Below are positions 17,177 to 26,152 of a stretch of 64,000 nucleotides of DNA, one piece after another. Origin of the DNA: Streptomyces malaysiensis subsp. samsunensis (lineage in GTDB: Bacteria > Actinomycetota > Actinomycetes > Streptomycetales > Streptomycetaceae); contig NZ_JANIIC010000039.1 in NCBI RefSeq assembly GCF_024519315.1, forward strand, positions 1-64,000, read 5' to 3'. Under the pieces are notes generated by a model, which ran no database searches, was not told the origin of the DNA, and saw only the letters and a list, made by a program, of their open reading frames with translations. The position numbers and the translations under genes were made by a program. How positions within the stretch are numbered: the first letter of the stretch is position 1; every line of letters begins with the position of its first letter.

Positions 17177-18096
17177 TCCGCAGGCTCGACCAGGCCGCTC
17201 TGGACCTCGGCCGCGAATACGTCCGCCACGCGCCCTGGAGTGCCGGGAAGCGGGCCCTGGTCGAGAACCACCTCAACGCCGCCCTGCGGGACCGCCCCCT
17301 GCACCGCTTGGCCCGTACGCGCTTCGGCGCCACCTTCGCCGTCGACACACAGGACCTCATCCAGCGCTACCTCTACCTCTTCGGCGTCTGGGAGCCGCAT
17401 ATGACCCGGTGGCTTCAGCGCCGGCTGAAGCCGGGGGACGTATTCGTGGACGTCGGGGCCAACATCGGCTACTACAGCGTCCTGGCCTCGCGCCTCGTCG
17501 GGGGAAGCGGGAAGGTGGTGGCGGTCGAAGCCTCGCCGACGTTCCTCCGGCTCCTCCAGAGGCACGCACGGCGAAACGGCTGTGCCAACATCCGTACGGT
17601 CAACGCGGCCGTCTCCGACCGCGAGAAGCTGCTGACCTTCATCCTCGCCAGCTCGCGCAACATGGGCGCGAACAGCGTCGTCCCCTACGACGGCCCGGCC
17701 GAGTCCACCTTCGAGATCGCGGCCCGGCCACTGCCCGACCTCCTCGCCGAGGACGAGATCACCCGGGCCAGGGTGATCAAGGTCGATGTGGAGGGGGCGG
17801 AAGGCGGCGTGGTCCGCGGACTCGTCCCCCTGCTGGACAGGCTGCGCCCCGACGCGGAACTGACCGTCGAGGTCACCCCGCAGCGGATGGCCGAGCTGGG
17901 CGACTCCGTGGAAGAGCTGCTGGCGGCCCTGACGGGGCACGGCTTCCACGTCTACCGCCTCACCAACGACTACGCGGCGGGCAGCTACCCGGACGCGCTC
18001 CGGCGCGCACCGGAGGTGCCGGTGCGCTGGCGCGGGCCGGTCGCCGAGGAGAGCGACCTGGTCTTTTCACGGGTCGACGCGGAGACCCTGCCCTGA
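17173..18096 (+). CDS. FkbM-family SAM-dependent methyltransferase
   Basis: Product of 307 residues. The AdoMet-binding motif I is VFVDVGANIGYYSVLAS (about residues 95-111), followed by KVVAVEASP and the FkbM signature VIKVDVEGAEGGVVRGL. FkbM proteins O-methylate sugars, glycolipids or secondary metabolites. The GTG at 17173 has CTGGAG upstream inside the preceding small ORF and overlaps its stop. There is no biosynthetic cluster nearby, so the substrate cannot be inferred. Its control probably depends on the structured leader upstream. Confidence 0.88.
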   Translation: MIRRLDQAALDLGREYVRHAPWSAGKRALVENHLNAALRDRPLHRLARTRFGATFAVDTQDLIQRYLYLFGVWEPHMTRWLQRRLKPGDVFVDVGANIGYYSVLASRLVGGSGKVVAVEASPTFLRLLQRHARRNGCANIRTVNAAVSDREKLLTFILASSRNMGANSVVPYDGPAESTFEIAARPLPDLLAEDEITRARVIKVDVEGAEGGVVRGLVPLLDRLRPDAELTVEVTPQRMAELGDSVEELLAALTGHGFHVYRLTNDYAAGSYPDALRRAPEVPVRWRGPVAEESDLVFSRVDAETLP

Positions 18097-18146
18097 TCTG
18101 TCCTGACCTGTCCTGACCTGATCTGTCCTGACCTGTCCTGTCCTGA
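18093..18146. repeat. 10-bp tandem repeat (TCCTGACCTG units)
   Basis: Five to six imperfect copies of TCCTGACCTG/ATCTGTCCTG begin at the FkbM stop codon and fill the start of the gap to the convergent reductase gene. Confidence 0.8.
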
Positions 18147-18180
18147 GGGGCGGGGGACTACCGGTGGCTGGCGCGGGTCC

Positions 18181-18795
18181 CTACTGGTCGCTCTGGGGCA
18201 GGTGCGCCTTGGCCTCGTCGTAGCCGGCGTCGCCGGGGCGCTCGGCCGGGGCGTAGACCAGGTACAGCACACCGGTGCTGAACGTCGCGGAGGAGATCAG
18301 CCGCAGCGGGATCGGGGTCTCGCCCTCGTCGAACAGCCGCATGCCCTTGCGGACGGCGATCGGGTGGACCAGCAGATGCAGCTCGTCCAGCAGGCCGTGC
18401 GCCATGAGCTGCCGGACGACCGAGACCGAGCCGCTCAGCGCGATGTCCCCGCCCGGCTCATTCTTCAGCGCGGTGACGGCGTCCGCGAACTCGCCCTTGA
18501 GCAGCTCGGAGTTCCGCCAGGTGAAGGTGAGGTCCTGGCGCGACAGGACGATCTTGCGGGCGTCGCCCAGCTTCTTGGCGAAGTGGGCGTCCTCGCCGCC
18601 CGCCGCCTCCCGGTCCGGCCACGCTCCGGCGAAGCTGTCGTAGGTCTTGCGGCCGATGAGGAGGGTGTCGGAGGTGCCGAGAGCCGCGTCGACGGCGGCG
18701 CCCATCTCGTCGTTGAAGTAGGGGAAGTGCCACTGGTCGGGCGCCTCCACGACGCCGTCGAGCGAGATGAACAGGCTGGCGCTGATCTTCCTCAT
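18181..18795 (-). CDS. Dihydrofolate reductase/RibD C-terminal-like reductase
   Basis: Product of 204 residues matching the RibD C-terminal/DHFR-like fold: MRKISASLFISLDGVVEAPD at the N-terminus, LLIGRKTYDSFAGAWPD in the middle, and GGDIALSGSVSVVRQLMAHGLLDELHLLVHP near the C-terminus (split by motif, not continuous). Many Streptomyces genomes carry several such proteins; they probably reduce an NADPH-dependent small substrate, and none is a proven folate enzyme. The ATG at 18795 has AAGGAG six bases upstream. It is a single-gene unit. Confidence 0.88.
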   Translation of the reverse strand: MRKISASLFISLDGVVEAPDQWHFPYFNDEMGAAVDAALGTSDTLLIGRKTYDSFAGAWPDREAAGGEDAHFAKKLGDARKIVLSRQDLTFTWRNSELLKGEFADAVTALKNEPGGDIALSGSVSVVRQLMAHGLLDELHLLVHPIAVRKGMRLFDEGETPIPLRLISSATFSTGVLYLVYAPAERPGDAGYDEAKAHLPQSDQ

Positions 18796-18886
18796 GGTGC
18801 ACTCCTTGAGAAGCGGTCGGTGAGCTCTTCCTCCTGTCAGACCGGGGAAGCCGCACAAACTCATCGGTGCCGACCCGAGCGGGCTT

Positions 18887-19645
18887 TCAGGGTGCCTCGT
18901 ACCGCCAGCCGTCCATGGCGGCCAGGACGCGCGCCCGCGCCTCGACGACCGCGAACCGGGCGGCGCGCTCGGCCTCGTCCGTGTGGGCGGACTGGCTGGT
19001 GACCTGGCCGGGCCACTTGCGGTAGAGCAGACCGGTCTCGGCGGTGAACCAGCCGCGGCTGACCGCGTTGAGTGCCATGAGCAGGCCGGTGTCCTCGGAC
19101 GCGGGGAGGGCCATCCAGCCGCCGAGGGCGAGCAGGAGGTCGCGGCGTACGAAGAGGGTGGCGGGGTGGACCTGGGCGCGGTGGTCGTTCGCCCGCCAGA
19201 ACTCGAGGACGGCGCCACGCGCGATGGGCCCCTGCGGCGGATCGCCCTCGAAGCCGACGGTGGAGCCGTCGGGCAGCAGGTCCAGGGCGCGGGAGGTGGC
19301 CCAGCCGAGATCGGGGTGGTCCGCGAGCGCGCGGAGGTCGCGGGCGAGGGCGCCGGGGGTGAGCATGTCATCGGCGTCCAGCACCTTGATGTACGCGCCC
19401 TCGGCGCGGGAGAGCCCCATCGTCCGGGCCATCGCGGCGCGCCCGGCCCGGCCCTGCCCGAAGCTGACCCGGACGTCGTCGGGCACGTAGGGCCGTACGG
19501 CGTCCGACGCGCCGTCTTCCTGGATCACCCACTGCCAGTCCCAGCCGTCCGGCAGCTCCTGCTCGCGCAACGACTTGTAGGCGTCCGGCAGATGCACGGC
19601 GCCCGGGGCGTGGACGGCGGTGATGACGGTGATGGTGTTCGGCAT
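18887..19645 (-). CDS. Family 2 glycosyltransferase
   Basis: GT-A fold protein of 252 residues. The N-terminal strand ITVITAVHAPGAVHLPDA is followed by YIKVLDADDMLTPGAL, whose DAD is the metal/nucleotide-sugar motif, and RDLLLALGGW in the acceptor part. There is no membrane segment. The ATG at 19645 has GAGGTGG upstream. It begins two bases after the stop of the GntR gene, so the two form an operon; the regulator may control this enzyme. The acceptor is unknown. Confidence 0.85.
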   Translation of the reverse strand: MPNTITVITAVHAPGAVHLPDAYKSLREQELPDGWDWQWVIQEDGASDAVRPYVPDDVRVSFGQGRAGRAAMARTMGLSRAEGAYIKVLDADDMLTPGALARDLRALADHPDLGWATSRALDLLPDGSTVGFEGDPPQGPIARGAVLEFWRANDHRAQVHPATLFVRRDLLLALGGWMALPASEDTGLLMALNAVSRGWFTAETGLLYRKWPGQVTSQSAHTDEAERAARFAVVEARARVLAAMDGWRYEAP

Positions 19646-19647
19646 GG

Positions 19648-20433
19648 TCACCACCTCTTCAGGGGCGTGGTGAAGACGAGCTCCGTACGGTCGCCGCACA
19701 AGGTCACATCGGAGACTTCGACCACCCGACCGCCGATATCCGTGCCGATCTTCCTGAGAATGATCACCGAAACCCCCTTCTTGAGCCCGAGCCCTTCGGC
19801 CTCCTCCACGGTCGGCGGCCGGGCCGTGATCCGTTCCTCTATGCGGTCGAGCTCGATGCCGATCGTGTAGAGCTGATTCTGGGTGCCACCGGGCCAGGGC
19901 TCATTGGCGGCGTCGAGCAACTCCGGATTGACGACGACGACGTCATGCACCAGATACGAGTGCACCAGGGCGAACGGCGCATCCTCCTCGAGGCAGTTGG
20001 TGCGGTAGATCCGCTCCAGCAGCCGGGTGCCCACGGGGATGCGGAAGACGGACGCCAGATCCTCATCGGCCTTCGCATCGCGGTACTCGGCGTGAAAGGC
20101 GAGGTCGGTCACCTCAAGACCGGTGTCATGCTCGGTGGACCCGGTCCTCAGCCGCTCCGCCCTGGACCGGCGTGCCCGGTCCTTCTCCCACTGATGCCGA
20201 TCATTGCTCCGCTCGACCCGCCGACGCGGGGTCCGTACGAAGGTCCCCACCCCGTGCCGCCTGTCGATCAGCCCCTCGGCCACCAGCTCCGACAACGCCC
20301 GCTGAAGCGTCGGCACACTCGTCCGATACCGCGCCGCCAGCTTGTCCTCCGCCGGCAACCGCTCCCCGGGCCCCAGCTGCCCCGCGCGAATGCCCTGCCG
20401 CAGCGCATCCGCGATCTGCTCGTACTTGGCCAT
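19648..20433 (-). CDS. GntR-family (HutC/UTRA) transcriptional regulator
   Basis: Product of 261 residues. Residues 1-70 form the winged HTH (MAKYEQIADALRQGIRAGQL ... LAARYRTSVPTLQRALSELV). A UTRA effector domain (about 95-255) has the typical LLERIYRTNCLEEDAPFALV and ends in DVTLCGDRTELVF. HutC-type regulators usually repress nearby genes until a small ligand binds the UTRA domain. It is the first gene of an operon with the glycosyltransferase. A CTTAAG-containing motif 50 bases upstream may be its operator. Confidence 0.92.
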   Translation of the reverse strand: MAKYEQIADALRQGIRAGQLGPGERLPAEDKLAARYRTSVPTLQRALSELVAEGLIDRRHGVGTFVRTPRRRVERSNDRHQWEKDRARRSRAERLRTGSTEHDTGLEVTDLAFHAEYRDAKADEDLASVFRIPVGTRLLERIYRTNCLEEDAPFALVHSYLVHDVVVVNPELLDAANEPWPGGTQNQLYTIGIELDRIEERITARPPTVEEAEGLGLKKGVSVIILRKIGTDIGGRVVEVSDVTLCGDRTELVFTTPLKRW

Positions 20434-20483
20434 GCGTGCTCACCGCCCGGGTTTGCGCGACCGCTGCGGACGGTTTCAGCGTA

Positions 20484-20503
20484 AGTCCTTAAGAGGTCTT
20501 GAG
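20484..20503. promoter_or_regulatory. Candidate GntR operator
   Basis: AGTCCTTAAGAGGTCTTGAG contains a CTTAAG palindrome and a related CTTGAG, about 55 bases before the GntR start. HutC-type operators are short AT-containing palindromes, but no partner site was found. Confidence 0.3.
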
Positions 20504-20648
20504 CCCCCTGGCCCTGCGGCCCGTGCTTCCATGCCGGGGTCTGCGCCGCCCACCACGACGACATCGGCTCCCACGTCGGCCTCGCCGACCGCCTGACGCC
20601 CCAATATCCCGGGCGCTGAGGGCCCGCACTGGGCCCAGGCCGCGAAAA

Positions 20649-20685
20649 CGCCCCCGATCCGCGCCATAAGCGCAGGTCGGGGGCG
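20649..20685 (-). terminator. Terminator of gpmA
   Basis: CGCCCCCGA (20649-20657) pairs with TCGGGGGCG (20677-20685), 13 bases after the gpmA stop. Confidence 0.75.
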
Positions 20686-20697
20686 CGATTGCAGAGA

Positions 20698-21459
20698 CTA
20701 CTTCTTCTTGCCCTGGTTTTTGACTGCCTCGATGGCGGCCTTCGCGGCGTCCGGGTCGAGGTAGGTGCCGCCCGGGGTGACGGGGCGGAAGTCGGTGTCG
20801 AGGTCGTAGGAGAGGGGGATGCCGGTGGGGATGTTGAGGCCGGCGATGTCGGCGTCGGAGATGCCGTCGAGGTGCTTGACCAGGGCGCGGAGGGAGTTGC
20901 CGTGGGCGGCGACCAGGACGGTGTGGCCCGCCAGGAGGTCCGGGACGATGCCGTCGTACCAGTACGGCAGCATGCGCTCGACGACGTCCTTGAGGCACTC
21001 GGTGCGCGGGCGCAGCTCCGGGGGGATGGTGGCGTAGCGCGGGTCGTCGCTCTGGGACCACTCGGCGCCGTCCTCGAGCGGGGGCGGGGGGGTGTCGTAC
21101 GAGCGGCGCCACAGCATGAACTGCTCCTCGCCGAACTCGGCGAGGGTCTGGGCCTTGTCCTTGCCCTGGAGGGCGCCGTAGTGGCGCTCGTTGAGGCGCC
21201 AGGAGCGGCGGACCGGGATCCAGAGGCGGTCGGCGGCGTCCAGGGCGAGCTGCGAGGTGCGGATGGCGCGCTTCAGGAGGGACGTGTGGAGCACGTCGGG
21301 GAGCAGGCCGGCGTCCTTCAGCAGCTCACCGCCGCGGACGGCCTCCTTCTCGCCCTTCTCGTTCAAGTTGACGTCCACCCAGCCGGTGAACAGGTTCTTC
21401 GCGTTCCACTCGCTCTCGCCGTGGCGGAGGAGGATCAGCTTGTACGGTGCGTCGGCCAT
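20698..21459 (-). CDS. gpmA: 2,3-bisphosphoglycerate-dependent phosphoglycerate mutase
   Basis: Product of 253 residues with the phosphohistidine motif LLRHGESEWN (His about 13), the second-site region LNERHYGALQGKDK, and the catalytic-core HGNSLRALVKHLDG. It interconverts 3- and 2-phosphoglycerate in glycolysis and gluconeogenesis. The ATG at 21459 (MADAPYKLILLRHG) has GGCGG upstream; the open frame extends to 21585 without homologous residues. It is divergent from the MFS gene and ends in a hairpin terminator. Confidence 0.95.
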   Translation of the reverse strand: MADAPYKLILLRHGESEWNAKNLFTGWVDVNLNEKGEKEAVRGGELLKDAGLLPDVLHTSLLKRAIRTSQLALDAADRLWIPVRRSWRLNERHYGALQGKDKAQTLAEFGEEQFMLWRRSYDTPPPPLEDGAEWSQSDDPRYATIPPELRPRTECLKDVVERMLPYWYDGIVPDLLAGHTVLVAAHGNSLRALVKHLDGISDADIAGLNIPTGIPLSYDLDTDFRPVTPGGTYLDPDAAKAAIEAVKNQGKKK

Positions 21460-21602
21460 GCCGCCGAGCCTACTGGACCCGCCTGCGGGGGTCGGTTGAC
21501 GGACCCCGTCAATCGGCTGGCGGCGCGGGGTCCATATCGGTAAGTTGCGGGTGCTGGTTGCGCCACTTACAGGTGTGTTGCTCACGGGGGGGGAGTCGTC
21601 CG

Positions 21603-23117
21603 GTGTCCGTCGCTCGGCTGAGGCAGGCCACGAAGGAGAGCGTCTCGGGGTTGCCCCGGGAGTTCTGGTGGCTGTGGACCTCCACGCTGGTCAACCGGCT
21701 GGGCGGGTTCGTGGCCACCTTCCTCGCCATGTACCTGACCGCGGATCGAGGCTATTCGGCGATGTTCGCCGGGCTGGTGGGCGCGCTGTACGGGCTGGGC
21801 GGGGCGGTGTCGGCGGTGGTCGCCGGGGTGCTGACCGACCGGCTGGGGCGGCGGCCCACGCTGCTGGTCTCGCAGCTGTCCACGGCCGCCACGGTCGCCG
21901 CGCTGGGCTTCGTCCAGGACCCCGTCGCCATCGCCGTTGTGGCCTGTCTCGTGGGTATGACCAGCAACGCTTCACGGCCCGCCGTGCAGGCGATGATCGC
22001 CGACATCGTGGCCCCCAAGGACCGGGTGCGGGCCTTCTCGCTCAACTACTGGGCCATCAACCTCGGCTTCGCCGTCTCCGCGGCGGCGGCCGGGCTGATC
22101 GCGCGCCACGGCTATCTCACGCTCTTCCTGGCCGACGCCGGGATGACGCTGGCGTGCGCGCTCATCGTCTTCGGGAAGCTCCCGGAGTCCCGGCCCGCCC
22201 GGCCGGAGCCGGCTGGCGCCGCCCTGGGAGTGGATGCGCCGGAGCCGGCGGTCGGGCTGGGCACGGTGCTGCGGGACCGGCGGTTCATGGCCGTGGTCGG
22301 ACTGTCGTTTCTGATCGCGACCCTCATCCAGCAGGCGTTCGTGGCGCTGCCGGTGGCGATGGGGGCGGACGGGCTGTCCAGCACGGACTTCGGGCTCGCG
22401 ATCGCGACGAACGGCGCGCTGATCGTGGCCGTGCAGATCCCGGTGACGCGGTTCCTCGAACGTCGCGAACCGGCGCCGCTGCTGATCGTCTCCGCGCTGC
22501 TGACCGGAGCGGGCTTCGGGCTGACCGCCTTCGCCGGGTCGGTCGGGATGTACGCGGTGGCCGTGACCGTCTGGACGCTCGGCGAGATCATCAACTCCCC
22601 CACGCAGATGGGGCTGGTGGCCCGGCTCTCCCCGACCCATGGACGCGGCCGCTACCAGGGGATGTACACCCTGTCGTGGTCCCTCGCCTCGCTCATCGCA
22701 CCGCTCGCGGGCGGCGCCGTCATGGACCGCTTCGGCGCGGATGCCCTCTGGGCGAGCAGTGCTGTCGTGGGGCTCGTCGCGGCCGGGGGGTATGCCGCTC
22801 TGGGCCGCGCGATGCGGTCCCGGCCTGCGGCCGGGGGGTCTGGAGGGTCTGGGGGTTCCGGGGCTTCGGGGGCTTCGGGGGCTTCCGGTGCTTCGGGTGG
22901 TTCGGGTGCTTCCGGGGGTGGGGTGGGTGGCGCCGCTGGTGGCAGTGCGCCTGTGGTCGGAGCGGGGGTCGGTGACGAGGCCGGTGACGCCTCCGGTGGC
23001 GCGGCGCATGCGGGAGGTGTGGGGGCCGGTGGCGAGGTGCACAGCGGCTCGGGTGGCAGTGCGCCTGCGGTCGGGGCGGGCCCCGGCCGTGCGGTCGGTG
23101 ACGCCTCCGATGGCTAG
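21603..23117 (+). CDS. MFS transporter with Gly/Ser/Ala-rich repeat tail
   Basis: Product of 504 residues starting at GTG 21603, with GGGGGGGGAG nine bases upstream. It has about 12 membrane segments over residues 20-400, and the MFS loop motif GVLTDRLGRRPTLLV lies between segments 2 and 3. It resembles drug-efflux exporters of the DHA1 type. The last 95 residues are cytoplasmic low-complexity repeats of GGSG and ASG units encoded by short tandem DNA repeats. Substrate unknown. It is convergent with the M48 gene. Confidence 0.85.
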   Translation: MSVARLRQATKESVSGLPREFWWLWTSTLVNRLGGFVATFLAMYLTADRGYSAMFAGLVGALYGLGGAVSAVVAGVLTDRLGRRPTLLVSQLSTAATVAALGFVQDPVAIAVVACLVGMTSNASRPAVQAMIADIVAPKDRVRAFSLNYWAINLGFAVSAAAAGLIARHGYLTLFLADAGMTLACALIVFGKLPESRPARPEPAGAALGVDAPEPAVGLGTVLRDRRFMAVVGLSFLIATLIQQAFVALPVAMGADGLSSTDFGLAIATNGALIVAVQIPVTRFLERREPAPLLIVSALLTGAGFGLTAFAGSVGMYAVAVTVWTLGEIINSPTQMGLVARLSPTHGRGRYQGMYTLSWSLASLIAPLAGGAVMDRFGADALWASSAVVGLVAAGGYAALGRAMRSRPAAGGSGGSGGSGASGASGASGASGGSGASGGGVGGAAGGSAPVVGAGVGDEAGDASGGAAHAGGVGAGGEVHSGSGGSAPAVGAGPGRAVGDASDG

Positions 23118-23219
23118 GTGGACAGCGGCTCGGGTGGCGGCGCGCCCGCGGTCGGGGCGGGGGCCGGTGACGCCGCCCGGCGTGGGGACCTGGGCGGGGT
23201 TCGGGCTCGGGCGGCGCTC

Positions 23220-25280
23220 TTACGGTGCGGGTCTGGGGATTACGGGCTCGATCCTGATGGTCGGCACCGAGCGTGGTGGCAGCTGAAAGGTCGGGATCGT
23301 CGGCCGCGCCGGGAACGTGGGCTGCTGGTAGGTCGGGAACGGAGCGGGTTCCGTGCCGGTGCCGCCGCCCGGCTGGTAGCGGTCGGTCCAGCGGGTCACC
23401 GGCACCCTCGGGTAGCTCGGATCGTCGCTGTTCGCCCACAGTGCGAGCGACAGCCCCGTCATCAGCAGCAGCACGGTGAGCGCCAGCCCGCCCACGGCCT
23501 TGATGCGTCGGCGCGCGGGGCCGGTGATCCCGGGCGTGATGCTGATCTGTCGCGCCTTCCCCGCCGGCGCCGGGCCGTCGGCCGTACCCCCTGCCGGGTC
23601 CGTGGAGGGCAGCGGTGCGCGTTCGTCCACGCCCAGGGCGGCCAGGTGCAGCCCGAGCTGCCGGGTCTGACCGGGCAGCCGTACGGCGGTGTCGGCCCAG
23701 GTGCGGATGGTCTCGGGAGCGATGCCGTCGGGCGGTACGAGGATGCTGGGGCCGGTCCAGTTCATGGCCCAGTACGCCGTCCCCTTCGCCACCAGCTGCG
23801 CCCCGATCAGCACGGCCAGGGCCTCGGCCAGGGGGCCGAGCGGGTCGTGTTCGGTCCGCTCGCCGTGGAACATCCGCTCGCCGTGCGGCAGACGGGAGTT
23901 GAGGGCGCGGGCGAGCGGCATACGGCGGCCGCTGTCCAGCAGCCGCAGCACCCGTTGGACCGTCAGCGCGTCCGGTTCCGTCGCCGGTGCCGTGACCGAC
24001 CCCGGTACCGGCTCCTTTCCCGGCTCCGGTTCCGGTTCCGGATTTACTTTCTTTCGCCCCATCCCCTCCGTCTCCTCGACCTCGCGTACCGCCTCGGCCA
24101 GCGGGGGCAGGATCCGGGTCGCGCGGTGCTCGGCCAGTTCGGTGAGCCAGTCCCGCCAGGGCACCCTCGTGCCCGCGTCCGGGCCGGGCAGCATGACGCG
24201 GCCCAGCGCGACCGCGTACCGCGGCCGCAAGGCGAGGGGGTCCAGGGAGAAGGGGTCCAAGGAGAGGGGAGCCGTGCCGGGCTCCGGGGCGGGCAGGCGC
24301 GCCAGCCGTTCCAGCCGGGTGGCCAGGGCCGGATGCGCGTCGTCGGGGTCGGCGGGCCGCTCGACGGCGCGGGCGCGCAACGCGGCCAGCGGCTCCCGCA
24401 GTTCGGGGGCCTCGACCATATGGGCGAACGCGCGGAACGGATCGTCGGGGATCCGGCCCGTCGCCCGGCGCATCGGGGCCAGGAATTCCGCGAGGAACTC
24501 CTGCCACGCCGCGTCCAGCGCCGTCGTGGAGCGCAGCGCGTCCGCGACGGCGCCCGGACCGGCCACCCGGGCGGCCTCACGGTCGGCCTCCAGCTCCTGG
24601 CGCCGCCGGACCGGGCGGGTGAGCCAGCGGAAGACGTAGGTGTAGAGGTTGAGCAGCAGCAGCGGCCCGCCCGCGTACAGCCGTACCAGGTCATTGGCGG
24701 CCGCCGCGTCCTGGATCGCCTGCCGGGCGGCGACCAGCCCCGCCGCGCCCCGGTGGGCGACCACGCCGAAGCGGCTGTGGCGACGGGAGAAGTGGCCGAG
24801 CTCATGCGCGAGGACGGCGCGCAGTTCGGCGCGCGACAGACCGGCCAGCAGGGGCAGTCCGAGGTAGAGGACGCGTCGGCCGGGGGCGAGCCCGAGGAGC
24901 GGTGCGTCCTCGGTGACGGAGGCGTTGGCCTCGGCGGTCAGCCGGATATGGCCGGGCGGCCGGGTGCCGATGTCGAGGGCCAGCTCCTCGACCGTGTCCC
25001 ATAACTCCGGCGCCCCGCGCCGGGTCACCGTCACCGCGTCCTCACGCGCGGCGGCGGGGCGGGCGGTGCGGATCACCGCCCACACCATGCCGAAGACGAT
25101 CGGGGCGAACGCCGCGCAAGCGGTGATGACGCTCATGGGCGGCGTCTGGACGCCCGGCGCTCCCGCGGTCCATAAGGCCGCCGCGAGGAAGGCCGCCCAG
25201 AGCAGCACCATGGCCGCGACCAGCGCGTAGAAGACGGCGAGCAGGGCGAGGGCGAGGAGGGCGCGGGCGGCGGCGATCAT
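23220..25280 (-). CDS. M48-family membrane zinc metalloprotease
   Basis: Product of 686 residues. Two membrane segments (about 5-38 and 50-72) precede the protease domain with HELGH at 159-163 (VLAHELGHFSRRHSR); the third zinc ligand is probably the Glu of RRQELEADREAARVAG. A further membrane helix (TVLLLMTGLSLALWA) lies near residue 610, followed by a proline-rich tail. M48 proteases (HtpX/Ste24-like) take part in membrane protein quality control. The ATG overlaps the sigma factor stop by four bases, suggesting shared expression. Confidence 0.88.
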   Translation of the reverse strand: MIAAARALLALALLAVFYALVAAMVLLWAAFLAAALWTAGAPGVQTPPMSVITACAAFAPIVFGMVWAVIRTARPAAAREDAVTVTRRGAPELWDTVEELALDIGTRPPGHIRLTAEANASVTEDAPLLGLAPGRRVLYLGLPLLAGLSRAELRAVLAHELGHFSRRHSRFGVVAHRGAAGLVAARQAIQDAAAANDLVRLYAGGPLLLLNLYTYVFRWLTRPVRRRQELEADREAARVAGPGAVADALRSTTALDAAWQEFLAEFLAPMRRATGRIPDDPFRAFAHMVEAPELREPLAALRARAVERPADPDDAHPALATRLERLARLPAPEPGTAPLSLDPFSLDPLALRPRYAVALGRVMLPGPDAGTRVPWRDWLTELAEHRATRILPPLAEAVREVEETEGMGRKKVNPEPEPEPGKEPVPGSVTAPATEPDALTVQRVLRLLDSGRRMPLARALNSRLPHGERMFHGERTEHDPLGPLAEALAVLIGAQLVAKGTAYWAMNWTGPSILVPPDGIAPETIRTWADTAVRLPGQTRQLGLHLAALGVDERAPLPSTDPAGGTADGPAPAGKARQISITPGITGPARRRIKAVGGLALTVLLLMTGLSLALWANSDDPSYPRVPVTRWTDRYQPGGGTGTEPAPFPTYQQPTFPARPTIPTFQLPPRSVPTIRIEPVIPRPAP

Positions 25281-26152
25281 CGCCGCCCCCGGAAGCCGTC
25301 GCGGGCCCGGTCCCGCCCGCTGCCGTCGCGGGCACCGTCCGGGGCGCCACCGCGGACCCGGCCCCCATCGCCGTCACGACCACCGTCCGCGACGCCACCG
25401 CGGACCCGGCCCCCATCGCCGTCACGACCACCATCCGCGACGCCACCGCGGACCCGGCCCCCATCGCCGTCACGACCACCGTCCGCGACGCCATCCCGCG
25501 TCCGTTCGCCCCGGAAGCCGTACGACAGCCACCGCGCGGCGCCGTGCAGCGCAAGCGTCAGCGGGTCCTCCGGTGCGCGGGTGAGCAGGCGGTCGGTGGA
25601 GCGGCCCAGGTCCGGGGAGACGTCGAGCAGCAGGCTGAGCCGGGCGCGTGCCTTGTGGAGGTTGCTGCCGACGCTGCCGACCGAGATCCCCAGCTCGGTG
25701 GAGATCGCCTGATAACTCATGCCCTCGAGCGAATGCATGACGACCACCTGGCGCTGGCGCGGCGGCAGCGTGCCGAGGGCACGCAGTGCGGCCAGCGCCT
25801 CGGCGGTCTCCTCCACCGAGGCGGTCGCGGCGGCCGGGACGGTCATCTCGACCGGCTTCCAGCGGAACCACCAGCGCCGCCCGTCCCGCGAGAGCTTGCG
25901 CCGCATGGTGGTGGTCACCCATGCCTCGGGCGAGGCGTACGTCCTGACCTCCGGCCAGCGGCGCATCGCCTCGATGTACGCCTCCTGGACGGCGTCCTCG
26001 GCGTTCTGCCGGTTGCCGCTGAGCATCACCGCACGGGCGGCCAGCCAGGGATAGGTACGGGCGTAGAAGGCGTCGAAGTCCTCGTCCGCTCTCCCCTCGA
26101 ACTCCCCCTCGGACGACCCGTCGCCCTCGAACTCCTCGACCGTGTCGCTCAC
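25277..26152 (-). CDS. ECF-type RNA polymerase sigma factor (SigE family) with repeat tail
   Basis: Product of 291 residues. Region 2 (about 20-90) includes AEDAVQEAYIEAMRRWP, and region 4 (about 130-185) has LPPRQRQVVVMHSLEGMSYQ and the HTH ISTELGISVGSVGSNLHKAR. A C-terminal tail of about 100 residues carries three 16-residue repeats. Start GTG at 26152 overlaps the TGA of the small membrane protein upstream; M48 follows with ATGA overlap. The longer frame to 26455 is not needed. The upstream membrane protein may be its anti-sigma partner, which is inference. Confidence 0.88.
   Translation of the reverse strand: MSDTVEEFEGDGSSEGEFEGRADEDFDAFYARTYPWLAARAVMLSGNRQNAEDAVQEAYIEAMRRWPEVRTYASPEAWVTTTMRRKLSRDGRRWWFRWKPVEMTVPAAATASVEETAEALAALRALGTLPPRQRQVVVMHSLEGMSYQAISTELGISVGSVGSNLHKARARLSLLLDVSPDLGRSTDRLLTRAPEDPLTLALHGAARWLSYGFRGERTRDGVADGGRDGDGGRVRGGVADGGRDGDGGRVRGGVADGGRDGDGGRVRGGAPDGARDGSGRDRARDGFRGRR
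25345..25488. repeat. 48-bp tandem repeat, three copies, in the sigma factor gene
   Basis: Units start at 25345, 25393 and 25441 (CGCCACCGCGGACCCGGCCC) and are almost identical, with a fourth partial unit at 25489. The period preserves the frame and encodes GVADGGRDGDGGRVRG-type repeats. Confidence 0.9.

Noticed and set aside
20489..21112. 207-codon minus-strand ORF overlapping gpmA
   Set aside because: It is another frame of gpmA plus the downstream terminator region.
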